The position numbers and the translations under genes were made by a program. A DNA stretch of 12,305 nt from Phycisphaeraceae bacterium (lineage in GTDB: Bacteria; Planctomycetota; Phycisphaerae; Phycisphaerales; Phycisphaeraceae), in the NCBI GenBank assembly GCA_016763955.1, contig JAESSU010000301.1, forward strand, positions 1 to 12,305, given 5' to 3'. Positions within the stretch are counted from its first letter, which is position 1; each line of letters starts with the position of its first letter. Under the pieces are notes generated by a model. The model saw nothing but the letters and a program-made list of their open reading frames with translations. It did not search any database and had not been told where the DNA came from. Below are positions 6,472 through 12,305 of the stretch, one piece after another.

Positions 6472-6608
6472 TAATGGGCATATCGGTAAGTGATTATACG
6501 CATCGGACGGTTCATAAGACTTTGTAAAGCTTGTTTTTACGATGTAGGTCACGCACAAATTTTAATCGTGAATGGTATTGGATCATAATCGACATCGTTA
6601 CGGGAAAT

Positions 6609-6645
6609 AGCTGAGATGCGACGCATCGCTGACCTATGCCATAGG
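6609..6645 (-). repeat. Two adjacent palindromes downstream of the anti-sigma gene
   Basis: GATGCG-A-CGCATC (6615-6627) and CCTATG-C-CATAGG (6633-6645) are perfect 6-bp dyads 5 bp apart. Read on the minus strand, the first and its flanks (CAGCGATGCG, then CTCAGCT) match the palindrome in the prepilin 3' regions. They lie about 60-95 bases past the anti-sigma stop and could end its transcript, but no T-run follows. The rest of 6476-6704 shows nothing else I can support. Confidence 0.5.
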
Positions 6646-6704
6646 GGCTTAGTGGTAGGGCTTTTTGAGTCGTTACGATTGGATTGATGAAAGCACTTGC
6701 TGGA

Positions 6705-8219
6705 TCAGTCTTGATCTCTAACATCTTTAGGCTCAGCAACGACCATCAGTTGCACCTGCATATACTGCTGAGGATCAACCAGTGGCAGCGTTGGAGCTAA
6801 AGGCATCTCCTGTTGGAGACGTTGAAGCGAGGTGTTTTTAGAACGGGTCTTAGGCAGCGGTTGTATCCAATTATTCTGCTGCATCGGTTGTCGGTTAAGC
6901 CACTGAATTAACACGGGCACTTGATTGGCAGGCATGTTGAGTGTGATCACTTCACGAACCTGTTGCGTGTTTGTCTTCTTGGAATTTGAAGCTTCACTTT
7001 CAGGTTTGCTGCGGTCTTTTGCTTTGGGTGCATCGGTCTTTGGCGTGGAGATTGTCACACGATTACGAATGGCCCATTGGTTGATGTCTTGAATCGTCTG
7101 CATCGGATTCGATGATTGGATCAAACAAATGGTGTTCTGCTGCGGGGCAATCTGGGGCGTAACACGTTGTTTGATCTTGGAACCAAAACTTGTGAACTTG
7201 GAGAGAACCCGTTCTTTGAGATGTACGGGAGCTGTCATTGCAACCGGTGAGGAGAGTCTTTTGTCTTGCTCCTGTGCGATGGCTGTGTCTAGATCATCTG
7301 CCCAAGTCAGTGAATCTTTTCGTTGGTTTTCTTCTGATTTAGGCAGGTGCAAGGCATTGCCATCGATCATTTTATTTGAAGTGACCACGCCTGAGATTGT
7401 CTGCTTTGAGGGCGCTTGTGCGAGCTTGGCCATGGTGGGGGATAAGCGTTTAAGTTCATTGCCCCGACTTGAAGTTGTGGCTAGTGATAAACCGAGATTG
7501 ACTTCTTTGCGTGATGCGAGGTCTGCGTTTGTTTTTGTCAAACGTATGGCAGAATTTAACGTTTGAGGTTTCTCATATTTTTCAAGCAATGCCATGGTCA
7601 ATGTCGACTCATCGGCTCTTGCGAGAGAGTTTTGGGATTCATCAGCAATTGAAGCAGTACTGATGTCCGCTTGGTTTTTGATTGATGGGGCCTTGCCTGA
7701 GGTTCTCGCAGCAGAGGATTCGAGCAGTTGGTCAATGCTATTGTCTTGGGGGCTTGATTGTTTCATCGCAACAATCGGACTGTTGGCTGCTTCGTCATCA
7801 AAGACAAAATTTTCAGTGCGTTGGATAAGCGACTGGTCGCCGATGTGGTGATACATGAGCCCCACCACCAACATGAACATAGCAGCTAGCGAACCATAGG
7901 CCATGAGTTTCGCCATTCGGAATTGACTCCGCGAACGGGGCGTGGATTGGCGGTTGCGAGCATGTTTACGTTCAATCGTCAAAGGGCCTAGGAGAACCTG
8001 TCTTTGAAGTTGCGTCGAGACATAATCACCTAATTCCATCGGTGCGGTGACCTGATCTAGTTCGGTGAGTATCAGCCGGTCTTGCATCATCATATCCACG
8101 AGGCTTGCAAGATTTTGATTTGCTTTAAGCTGATCTTCAAAGGTCATTTTTTCTTTTGCAGTGAGCGTGTTTTCGACATAACCCAGGATCAGGTTTTCGT
8201 CGTATTGAGGGGTTGTCAT
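6705..8219 (-). CDS. Membrane anti-sigma factor with large extracytoplasmic domain
   Basis: A 504-residue protein encoded directly after the ECF sigma gene, whose stop it overlaps by 4 bases (ATGA at 8219-8216). Such coupling usually makes matched amounts of sigma factor and its inhibitor. Residues 1-60 form a small helical cytoplasmic domain (YDENLILGYVENTLT, then MTFEDQLKANQNLASLVD). This resembles the anti-sigma fold but lacks the H-x3-C-x2-C zinc ligands of ZAS-type proteins. A single membrane helix follows at about 104-123 (AYGSLAAMFMLVVGLMYHH). The remaining 380 residues would face outside the cytoplasm: a low-complexity Ser/Thr/Gln-rich linker, then two small folded-looking segments near 360-390 and 425-450 (VITLNMPANQVPVLIQWLNR). 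Function is inferred mainly from context; the signal it senses and the regulon are unknown. Confidence 0.72.
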   Translation of the reverse strand: MTTPQYDENLILGYVENTLTAKEKMTFEDQLKANQNLASLVDMMMQDRLILTELDQVTAPMELGDYVSTQLQRQVLLGPLTIERKHARNRQSTPRSRSQFRMAKLMAYGSLAAMFMLVVGLMYHHIGDQSLIQRTENFVFDDEAANSPIVAMKQSSPQDNSIDQLLESSAARTSGKAPSIKNQADISTASIADESQNSLARADESTLTMALLEKYEKPQTLNSAIRLTKTNADLASRKEVNLGLSLATTSSRGNELKRLSPTMAKLAQAPSKQTISGVVTSNKMIDGNALHLPKSEENQRKDSLTWADDLDTAIAQEQDKRLSSPVAMTAPVHLKERVLSKFTSFGSKIKQRVTPQIAPQQNTICLIQSSNPMQTIQDINQWAIRNRVTISTPKTDAPKAKDRSKPESEASNSKKTNTQQVREVITLNMPANQVPVLIQWLNRQPMQQNNWIQPLPKTRSKNTSLQRLQQEMPLAPTLPLVDPQQYMQVQLMVVAEPKDVRDQD

Positions 8220-8905
8220 GACGGGGCCTTTCCTGTGTTAGAGGTTGTCGAACTAGATTTTCTGTCGCGGTTACCAGAGGCATGATTCTCTAAACTTCCG
8301 GGGGCAGAACTTTCGGGGTCGAGTTGCAGCATTTTTTCGCGAAGGGCTAGTCTTGCTCGAAACAGTCGGCTTTTGACGGTTCCTTCTGGGAGCTCGAGGA
8401 TTTCTCCAATCTGCTGGTAGTTCATCTGTTGTGTATCGCGAAGCACTAAGACCATCCTGTGATCTGTATCGAGTTGTGTCAGAGCCTCACGCAATAAACG
8501 CTTAGTCTCCATCTTTTGGACGTGCAGGTCAGCAGAAAGTTCCCGGCTATCCACAATCATTGAACCAAGATTAGCAGGGCGGGGGCTATTTTGTGTTGAT
8601 GATGCAGGCTGATCAAGGCTCATGGTCTTGCGGACTTGTTGTTTACGCAGATGTGAAATCGACTCGTGGGTGGCGATGCGATAGATCCATGTCCCGATGC
8701 TCGCATTGTTTTGGAACTGGGTAATATTTTGGATCACCTTGAGCATGGTTTGTTGTGCCATATCCAACGCATCATCCGGGTGACGGGTCATGCGATAACA
8801 AACGCTATAGACACGGTCTTCAAAGCGCGCAAGCAACTCTGCGAGCGCTTTGTGATTGCCCTGTGCAGCGAGTTTCGCGAGTTGGTCTTCTTCTACGGAT
8901 GCCAT
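8216..8905 (-). CDS. ECF-type RNA polymerase sigma factor (sigma-70 family)
   Basis: A 229-residue extracytoplasmic-function sigma factor of the RpoE-like kind. Region 2 spans about residues 24-90 and includes the -10 binding and core-binding helices (DDALDMAQQTMLKVIQNI, then GTWIYRIATHESISHLRK). A linker of some 45 residues precedes region 4 at about 138-193, with the -35 binding helix-turn-helix (YQQIGEILELPEGTVKSRLF). The C-terminal 35 residues are a Ser/Asn-rich tail beyond the usual end. No strong Shine-Dalgarno sequence precedes the ATG. The gene is translationally coupled to its presumed anti-sigma factor. A GGAACC motif on the plus strand at 8933 and GGTTC at 8963 lie in the upstream gap; GGAAC is typical of ECF -35 elements, but I find no convincing -10 partner, so autoregulation is not shown. 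Confidence 0.93.
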   Translation of the reverse strand: MASVEEDQLAKLAAQGNHKALAELLARFEDRVYSVCYRMTRHPDDALDMAQQTMLKVIQNITQFQNNASIGTWIYRIATHESISHLRKQQVRKTMSLDQPASSTQNSPRPANLGSMIVDSRELSADLHVQKMETKRLLREALTQLDTDHRMVLVLRDTQQMNYQQIGEILELPEGTVKSRLFRARLALREKMLQLDPESSAPGSLENHASGNRDRKSSSTTSNTGKAPS

Positions 8906-9208
8906 ATTACTTAGATTAGGGGTTTGTGATTTGGAACCAAGGGAAAGTATTTTTTTTCATGGGGTTCTTGTGACCTAACCTTAATCTTAAAATCTCTATT
9001 TATTGGATTGTGTGGAGGGTTAACCCGAGCCTTTGTTGGCTAGTTGTGAGTCGCTATTCCTGTTACTATGATCGACTGGGCAAGTTCGGTCAACAGGATA
9101 ATGAAACCCATCGGGGATCTTTTGACTGCGACGAAAACGCTTTGGAGGCTTAAGCCAGTAGCCGCGTACACAAATAACAAGACAAGTTTATTGATGAGGG
9201 GTATATTC
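8906..9208. other. Divergent intergenic region between the sigma factor and purB
   Basis: This 303-base gap holds GGAACC (8933-8938) facing GGTTC (8963-8967), a perfect palindrome GGGTTAACCC (9017-9026), the purB promoter (9044-9072) and a purB leader of about 130 bases with the palindrome GGCTTAAGCC (9147-9156). I find no gene and no recognisable riboswitch here. The sigma gene promoter could not be placed with confidence. Confidence 0.6.
9044..9072 (+). promoter_or_regulatory. Candidate sigma-70 promoter of purB
   Basis: TTGTGA (9044-9049) and TATGAT (9067-9072) are 17 bp apart, with four and five of six consensus matches. It is the best promoter match in the window. The -10 box overlaps an in-frame ATG at 9068, so that ATG cannot be the translation start of a transcript made here. 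The palindrome GGGTTAACCC lies about 20 bp upstream of the -35 box and may be an operator. Confidence 0.5.
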
Positions 9209-10648
9209 ATGACAAACCACAATACATACGAATCTCCTTTAGCGACCCGCAATGCATCTGCTGCAATGCAGGCTATTTGGTCTCCACAACGCAAGTTCAG
9301 CACATGGCGTCGTCTCTGGCATGCGCTGGCTCAGGCACAGCATGAAATGGGTTTGCCGGTCTCGCAAAAGCAGGTCTCACAGCTTAGTGAGCATCTAGAT
9401 GACATTGATTTTGACAATGCTGCGGGATACGAAAAAAAGCTCCGTCATGATGTGATGGCACATGTTCACGCACTAGGCGATGTCGCCCCGGACGCTCGGC
9501 CGATCATTCACTTGGGGGCCACCAGTCAGTTCGTCAACTGCAATACAGAACTCTTACAAATCCGTGATGCGCTGACGTTGGTCGCGGGGAAACTAGCAAC
9601 GGCTATCGTCGCAATGGGACGCTTTGCACAGCAATACCGCAGTCTGCCCACGCTCGGGTTTACGCACTTTCAACCTGCTCAGCCTACGACAGTGGGCAAG
9701 CGTGCGACCCTTTGGGCTCAGGACCTAGCGATCGCATTACAAGAAGTGGAACACCGACTGGACATGCTACGATTCCGTGGTGTTAAAGGCACGACCGGTA
9801 CGCAGGCATCCTTCTTGGCTTTGTTTGAAGGGGATCATGCAAAGGTCGAAAAACTCGACCAACTCGTCACCGAAAAAATGGGCTGGCAAGCGGACAAACG
9901 TTTTGTCGTCACCGGCCAGACTTACCCTCGCCTGCTCGACGGACTGATCGCTTCAACACTTAGTTCAGTCGCCGCAGGTTGTATGAAATTTGCAACGGAT
10001 ATTCGCCTGCTTGCCAACCGTAAGGAAATGGAAGAGCCGTTTGAGAAAAGCCAGATCGGTTCCTCAGCCATGGCTTATAAACGAAACCCCATGCGCTGCG
10101 AACGCATTTGTGGCTTATCCCGCTTTGTCATTGGCATGACACAAATCCCGTTCACCACCGCGTCTGAACAATGGATGGAACGCACGCTGGATGACTCTTC
10201 GACTCGCCGGCTGACTTTGCCTGAACCTTTCTTGGCGATTGATGGCGTGTTGGACTTAATGATCAATGTCACCCATGGCATGGTGGTCTACGAAAAAACA
10301 GTGGCCAACAACCTAGCCTGTGAATTGCCCTTCATGGCGACAGAAAATATTCTCATGGCAGCAGTGGGCCAAAATGGTGCAGACCGCCAAGAGGTTCACG
10401 AAATCATTCGCGAACACTCACAAGCTGCCGCTCATCAGGTCAAAGCAGAAGGTAAGCCCAACGACTTATTAGATCGCATTCGTGGTGAAGAAGTCTTCAA
10501 AGGCATTGACCTTAATGCAGTGCTCGACCCGTCACAGTTTGTCGGCCGTGCACCTGAACAAGTCGATGAATTTACCGCAGCAGTGGTTGATCCCATCTCT
10601 AAAAAGTATGCAGACCAATTGACCTACACGCCACAGCTAAAAGTCTGA
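9209..10648 (+). CDS. purB: Adenylosuccinate lyase (animal-like subgroup)
   Basis: A 479-residue enzyme of the fumarase/aspartase superfamily. It splits SAICAR to AICAR and adenylosuccinate to AMP, releasing fumarate, in purine synthesis. It opens with [15 protein letters not shown] and contains RHDVMAHVH (80-88), [13 protein letters not shown] (101-113) and the general-acid His153 in [16 protein letters not shown]. The flexible catalytic loop with its serines is [10 protein letters not shown] (285-294). The segment [17 protein letters not shown], the following NPMR-ER and the C-terminal [10 protein letters not shown] closely resemble vertebrate ADSL, a subgroup also found in some bacteria and distinct from the shorter B. 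subtilis form. The loop has Ala at position 289 where Pro is usual. The start at 9209 is set by GAGGGG (9195-9200) and by homology; the frame stays open back to 9068, but that ATG is inside the promoter. It stands alone as a transcription unit. Confidence 0.95.
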   Translation: MTNHNTYESPLATRNASAAMQAIWSPQRKFSTWRRLWHALAQAQHEMGLPVSQKQVSQLSEHLDDIDFDNAAGYEKKLRHDVMAHVHALGDVAPDARPIIHLGATSQFVNCNTELLQIRDALTLVAGKLATAIVAMGRFAQQYRSLPTLGFTHFQPAQPTTVGKRATLWAQDLAIALQEVEHRLDMLRFRGVKGTTGTQASFLALFEGDHAKVEKLDQLVTEKMGWQADKRFVVTGQTYPRLLDGLIASTLSSVAAGCMKFATDIRLLANRKEMEEPFEKSQIGSSAMAYKRNPMRCERICGLSRFVIGMTQIPFTTASEQWMERTLDDSSTRRLTLPEPFLAIDGVLDLMINVTHGMVVYEKTVANNLACELPFMATENILMAAVGQNGADRQEVHEIIREHSQAAAHQVKAEGKPNDLLDRIRGEEVFKGIDLNAVLDPSQFVGRAPEQVDEFTAAVVDPISKKYADQLTYTPQLKV

Positions 10649-10710
10649 TTTGTGAGTCTGTCAAACAGTTTGCGTTTAACGCATTTTGCATGATTATCTG
10701 CCAACCCAGC

Positions 10711-10774
10711 TTCCCGTAGGAATTGACTACGTCACTTCCCTCGGCTTTTGTCTAAGATAAAAGCCGTGTGGAAG
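10711..10774. repeat. Extragenic palindromic repeat downstream of purB (copy B)
   Basis: This stretch in the purB/mutarotase gap holds GTAG/CTAC around 7 bases (10716-10730), then GTCACTTCC (10731-10739) and CGGCTTTTG (10742-10750). It is similar to the reverse complement of 11902-11948. The CGGCTTTT (10742-10749) also pairs perfectly with AAAAGCCG (10759-10766), with outer arms CTTCC/GGAAG, making a long hairpin that could end transcription from either convergent gene. Confidence 0.55.
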
Positions 10775-10833
10775 CCGAAGGATTCCCGCGGGTAGTGGCG
10801 CATCCAAAGCGGAAAATTATTTTGTAATCTGCT

Positions 10834-11760
10834 CTAACCCAATTTTGTGACGCTGATCATGCTGGTCATTTCATGTTGATCACCGGGCTTGAGGGTGATG
10901 ATGTTGTGTCCTGCATTGGCAGTTTCGATACAGAGCATTTGAGGCCATTCGTGATCCGCCATGTCTTGCATTTTTGCACTTTTGCTAATCCACGGATTCC
11001 AAACGATCGTTGAGTCTGAGCCGGTTTTAGCAACGCTAATTTGTCGTCCCATGTCAGGGTCAATCACCCTGCACGTTGCTTGTGTGTCACAGAATACGCT
11101 GTCGAATTCGCCGGTTAAATGTAGCGGCGATTGGGGCGCGTGTGTGTTGGCTGTTGCGACTTTGTCGAAGTAGGGGCATCCTTCTAAACCTGCGATTTGC
11201 ACATTGTGAATGTTTTTGATCGCAAGGTAGGTGTGTAGTGCTTGCGTGATTTTGAATTCTTTATCGTCGGTGTTTTGTGTTTGAAGGTTTAGGTTTAAGG
11301 TGCTGCCAACGGTGATGATATGGCGGAGTTCAAATTTAAATGGCCATAGGTCGTAACTGGCTTGATCACTTTTAGTAAGTAAGGTCACGATGACATTGCC
11401 CACTGGGTCTTGTGTGATGGATTCGACTTCCCATTGTTTGGCACGAACGATGCCATGGGCAGGTAATTTTTCGTTCGTTGGATGTGCGCCGAACCATGGG
11501 AAACAGATGGGGACACCGCCTCGGATGGGTTTGCCGTCTTCAAAAAAACTTTTTGAGTTCATAAATAAAACGGGTTTTTCACCAGTGGGTTGCCAATGTG
11601 TGATATGTCCACCTTGGAGATAGATTGTCGCGTTAGCGAGTTTGCTGGTGAGGGTGATGCAAGGCAGGTCGCCATTGCCCGCGGTGAAGGTGACGACGTT
11701 GGCAATGCCGAATTGTTTATTGAGTGTGTCGATGTTCATGGTGATTCTCGATGTGGTCAT
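10834..11760 (-). CDS. D-hexose-6-phosphate mutarotase (glucose-6-phosphate 1-epimerase), YeaD type
   Basis: A 308-residue aldose-1-epimerase-fold enzyme that interconverts alpha and beta anomers of glucose 6-phosphate or related hexose phosphates in the cytoplasm. The substrate-binding hallmark KPIRGGVPICFPWFG is at 77-91, with PAHGIVR (100-106) and the catalytic His176 in ALHTYLAI. The C-terminal acidic catalytic residue is Glu279 in CIETANA, and VWNPW (253-257) is also characteristic. Length matches the YeaD family. Two starts are possible: the ATG at 11760 used here, or the ATG at 11739 (MNIDTLNKQFG). Neither has a strong Shine-Dalgarno sequence. It is convergent with purB and follows rplT on the same strand across a repeat-filled gap of nearly 350 bases with a terminator, so it probably has its own promoter, which I could not place. 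Confidence 0.92.
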   Translation of the reverse strand: MTTSRITMNIDTLNKQFGIANVVTFTAGNGDLPCITLTSKLANATIYLQGGHITHWQPTGEKPVLFMNSKSFFEDGKPIRGGVPICFPWFGAHPTNEKLPAHGIVRAKQWEVESITQDPVGNVIVTLLTKSDQASYDLWPFKFELRHIITVGSTLNLNLQTQNTDDKEFKITQALHTYLAIKNIHNVQIAGLEGCPYFDKVATANTHAPQSPLHLTGEFDSVFCDTQATCRVIDPDMGRQISVAKTGSDSTIVWNPWISKSAKMQDMADHEWPQMLCIETANAGHNIITLKPGDQHEMTSMISVTKLG

Positions 11761-11815
11761 AGGTTAAGCGATGAGTATACGCGATGACGATCGTTGCACT
11801 GAGATATAAAAAGCA

Positions 11816-12015
11816 TTTAACCACGGATGAATACACTTTTGAACCACGGAAACCACGGAAGACACGGAAAAATCAAAATAGTCCGTGTGGGTTTTTTGAG
11901 GCAAAAGCCGCAGGAAGTGACGCAGGCAATGCCTGCGGGGATCGGGAACGGTAGATCATGAGACAACGTGCTTTAATTGCATCAGTTTTGATTTACGATG
12001 TTTCCCGTGGTTAAA
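11816..12015. repeat. MITE-like 200-bp segment with perfect 11-bp inverted ends
   Basis: The segment begins with TTTAACCACGG (11816-11826) and ends with its exact reverse complement CCGTGGTTAAA (12005-12015). The left end carries iterated CCACGGA units (11821, 11844, 11853, and the variant ACACGGA at 11862). ACACGGA (11862-11868) pairs with TCCGTGT (11882-11888) before a T6 run, a possible terminator on the plus strand. No coding capacity and no clear target-site duplication were found, so mobility is a guess. Confidence 0.5.
11902..11948 (-). repeat. Extragenic palindromic repeat upstream of the mutarotase gene (copy A)
   Basis: CGCAGGCA-A-TGCCTGCG (11921-11937) is a perfect 8-bp dyad. It is flanked by CAAAAGCCG and GGAAGTGA on one side and CGGGAA on the other. 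The reverse complement lines up with copy B at 10711-10750, sharing TTCCCG, the central dyad position, GTCACTTCC and CGGCTTTTG. Confidence 0.55.
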
Positions 12016-12051
12016 AAATTGAGAGCAGATGCGGTTAATTTTGATCAAATA

Positions 12052-12082
12052 AAAAACGCTGACTTAAAAAGTCAGCGTTTTT
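12052..12082 (-). terminator. Intrinsic terminator of rplT
   Basis: Bases 12052-12064 and 12070-12082 are perfect reverse complements (13 bp, core ACGCTGACT/AGTCAGCGT) around the loop TAAAA, with A5/T5 tracts at the base. It lies 25 bases past the rplT stop on the minus strand, and its symmetry would allow function in both directions. Confidence 0.9.
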
Positions 12083-12107
12083 GTATTTTGATTTTGCAAT
12101 CGTCAGA

Positions 12108-12305
12108 TCAGGCAGCTTTAGCGGCCATGGCAGCTTTGGCTGTGATGACGAGTTGGTCGAAAGCAGCGGGATCGAAAATAGCGATCTGGCTGAGCATCTT
12201 GCGGTTGAGCGTAATGCTTGCTCTCTTTAAGCCTGCAATAAAGCGGCTGTAGTTAAAGTCGCGTTCTTTGCATGCTGCTGTGATACGGGTGATCCACAGA
12301 GCGCG
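12108..12305 (-). CDS. rplT: 50S ribosomal protein L20, C-terminal part (gene continues beyond the window)
   Basis: The last 65 residues of ribosomal protein L20 are visible, just over half of the usual 115-120. They begin [19 protein letters not shown] and continue [18 protein letters not shown], matching the conserved L20 core (R-LWI-RI-AA, YS-FI-GLK-A-I-LNRK-L). L20 binds 23S rRNA early in assembly of the large subunit. The C-terminal end is Ala/Lys rich (KAAMAAKAA), as is common. The 5' part lies beyond the right edge. In most bacteria the gene follows infC and rpmI, which would then lie to the right. Its own terminator follows 25 bases after the stop. Confidence 0.95.
   Translation of the reverse strand, partial: RALWITRITAACKERDFNYSRFIAGLKRASITLNRKMLSQIAIFDPAAFDQLVITAKAAMAAKAA

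Larger units (their letters stand above)
3662..6475. repeat. Tandem duplication of a prepilin cassette, period about 1.39 kb
   Basis: Unit 1 (3662-5055) and unit 2 (5056-6438) have the same order: hairpin, leader, prepilin gene, 3' region. A third hairpin closes the array at 6439-6471. Sequence right of hairpins 1 and 2 is homologous, and sequence left of hairpins 2 and 3 is homologous, so the repeat boundary is the hairpin itself. Identity is highest in the leaders and gene ends and low in the middle of the genes. Confidence 0.85.
11761..12107. other. Intergenic region between rplT and the mutarotase gene
   Basis: This 347-base gap has no convincing gene. It contains a 200-base segment with inverted ends (11816-12015), short CCACGGAA-type repeats (11821-11868), a copy of the extragenic palindrome (11902-11948) and the rplT terminator (12052-12082). 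An open frame on the plus strand from 11998 runs over the terminator and antisense to rplT, and is not a gene. Confidence 0.7.

Noticed and set aside
6512..6739. 75-codon minus-strand frame downstream of the anti-sigma gene
   Set aside because: It overlaps the end of the anti-sigma gene in another frame, spans two palindromes and has no start signal or recognisable motif.
7129..7851. Long plus-strand frames opposite the anti-sigma gene (145 and 85 codons)
   Set aside because: They are antisense shadows of the low-complexity Ser/Gln-rich linker, which leaves the complementary frames free of stops.
9068..9208. N-terminal extension of purB from the ATG at 9068
   Set aside because: This ATG overlaps the -10 box, and the added 47 residues have no match to the family, whereas 9209 has a good GAGGGG and the normal family start.
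9073..9208. Purine riboswitch in the purB leader
   Set aside because: The leader is long enough, but I could not find the conserved junction and loop sequences of known purine riboswitches.
11998..12252. 84-codon plus-strand frame at the right edge
   Set aside because: It runs through the rplT terminator and antisense to rplT, whose protein sequence is unmistakable.

Overview
The window looks like chromosomal DNA from a planctomycete, most likely of the Phycisphaerae type. This is an inference from gene content. It carries a tandem pair of type II secretion-like prepilins ending in the GG-x-N-V-x-F-x-DGHV pattern common in planctomycetes and lentisphaerae, an ECF sigma factor coupled to a large membrane anti-sigma factor, a Gfo/Idh/MocA oxidoreductase opposite an AraC regulator, and an adenylosuccinate lyase of the animal-like subgroup. 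No plasmid, phage, transposase, CRISPR or recognisable defence gene is visible.

Layout. 175-1164 (+) is a WYL-domain regulator that converges on, and overlaps by 6 bp, an AraC-family regulator on the minus strand (ending at 1159). The AraC gene diverges from a Gfo/Idh/MocA dehydrogenase (2370-3449, +), with back-to-back candidate promoters and a dyad between them. This suggests that a sugar-type catabolic enzyme is controlled by the AraC protein. A tRNA-Val(GAC) follows at 3588-3661 and abuts a 22-bp hairpin terminator.

3662-6475 is the most distinctive region. It is a tandem duplication with a period of about 1.39 kb, and each unit is hairpin, conserved leader with promoter, prepilin gene, 3' region. 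A third copy of the hairpin closes the array. The leaders are nearly identical and the prepilin ends are strongly conserved, while the middle of the protein has diverged.

6705-8905 (-) is an ECF sigma / anti-sigma operon with an ATGA overlap. 9209-10648 (+) is purB with its own sigma-70-like promoter. 10834-11760 (-) is a YeaD-type hexose-6-phosphate mutarotase, and the window ends inside rplT (-), which has a clear terminator. The gaps on both sides of the mutarotase carry related palindromic repeats. The upstream gap also contains a 200-bp segment with perfect 11-bp inverted ends, which looks like a small non-coding mobile or extragenic element.

The genes are mostly independent housekeeping or regulatory units. 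I see no clear multi-gene novel system. The duplicated prepilin cassette and the extragenic repeat families are the best candidates for something undescribed.
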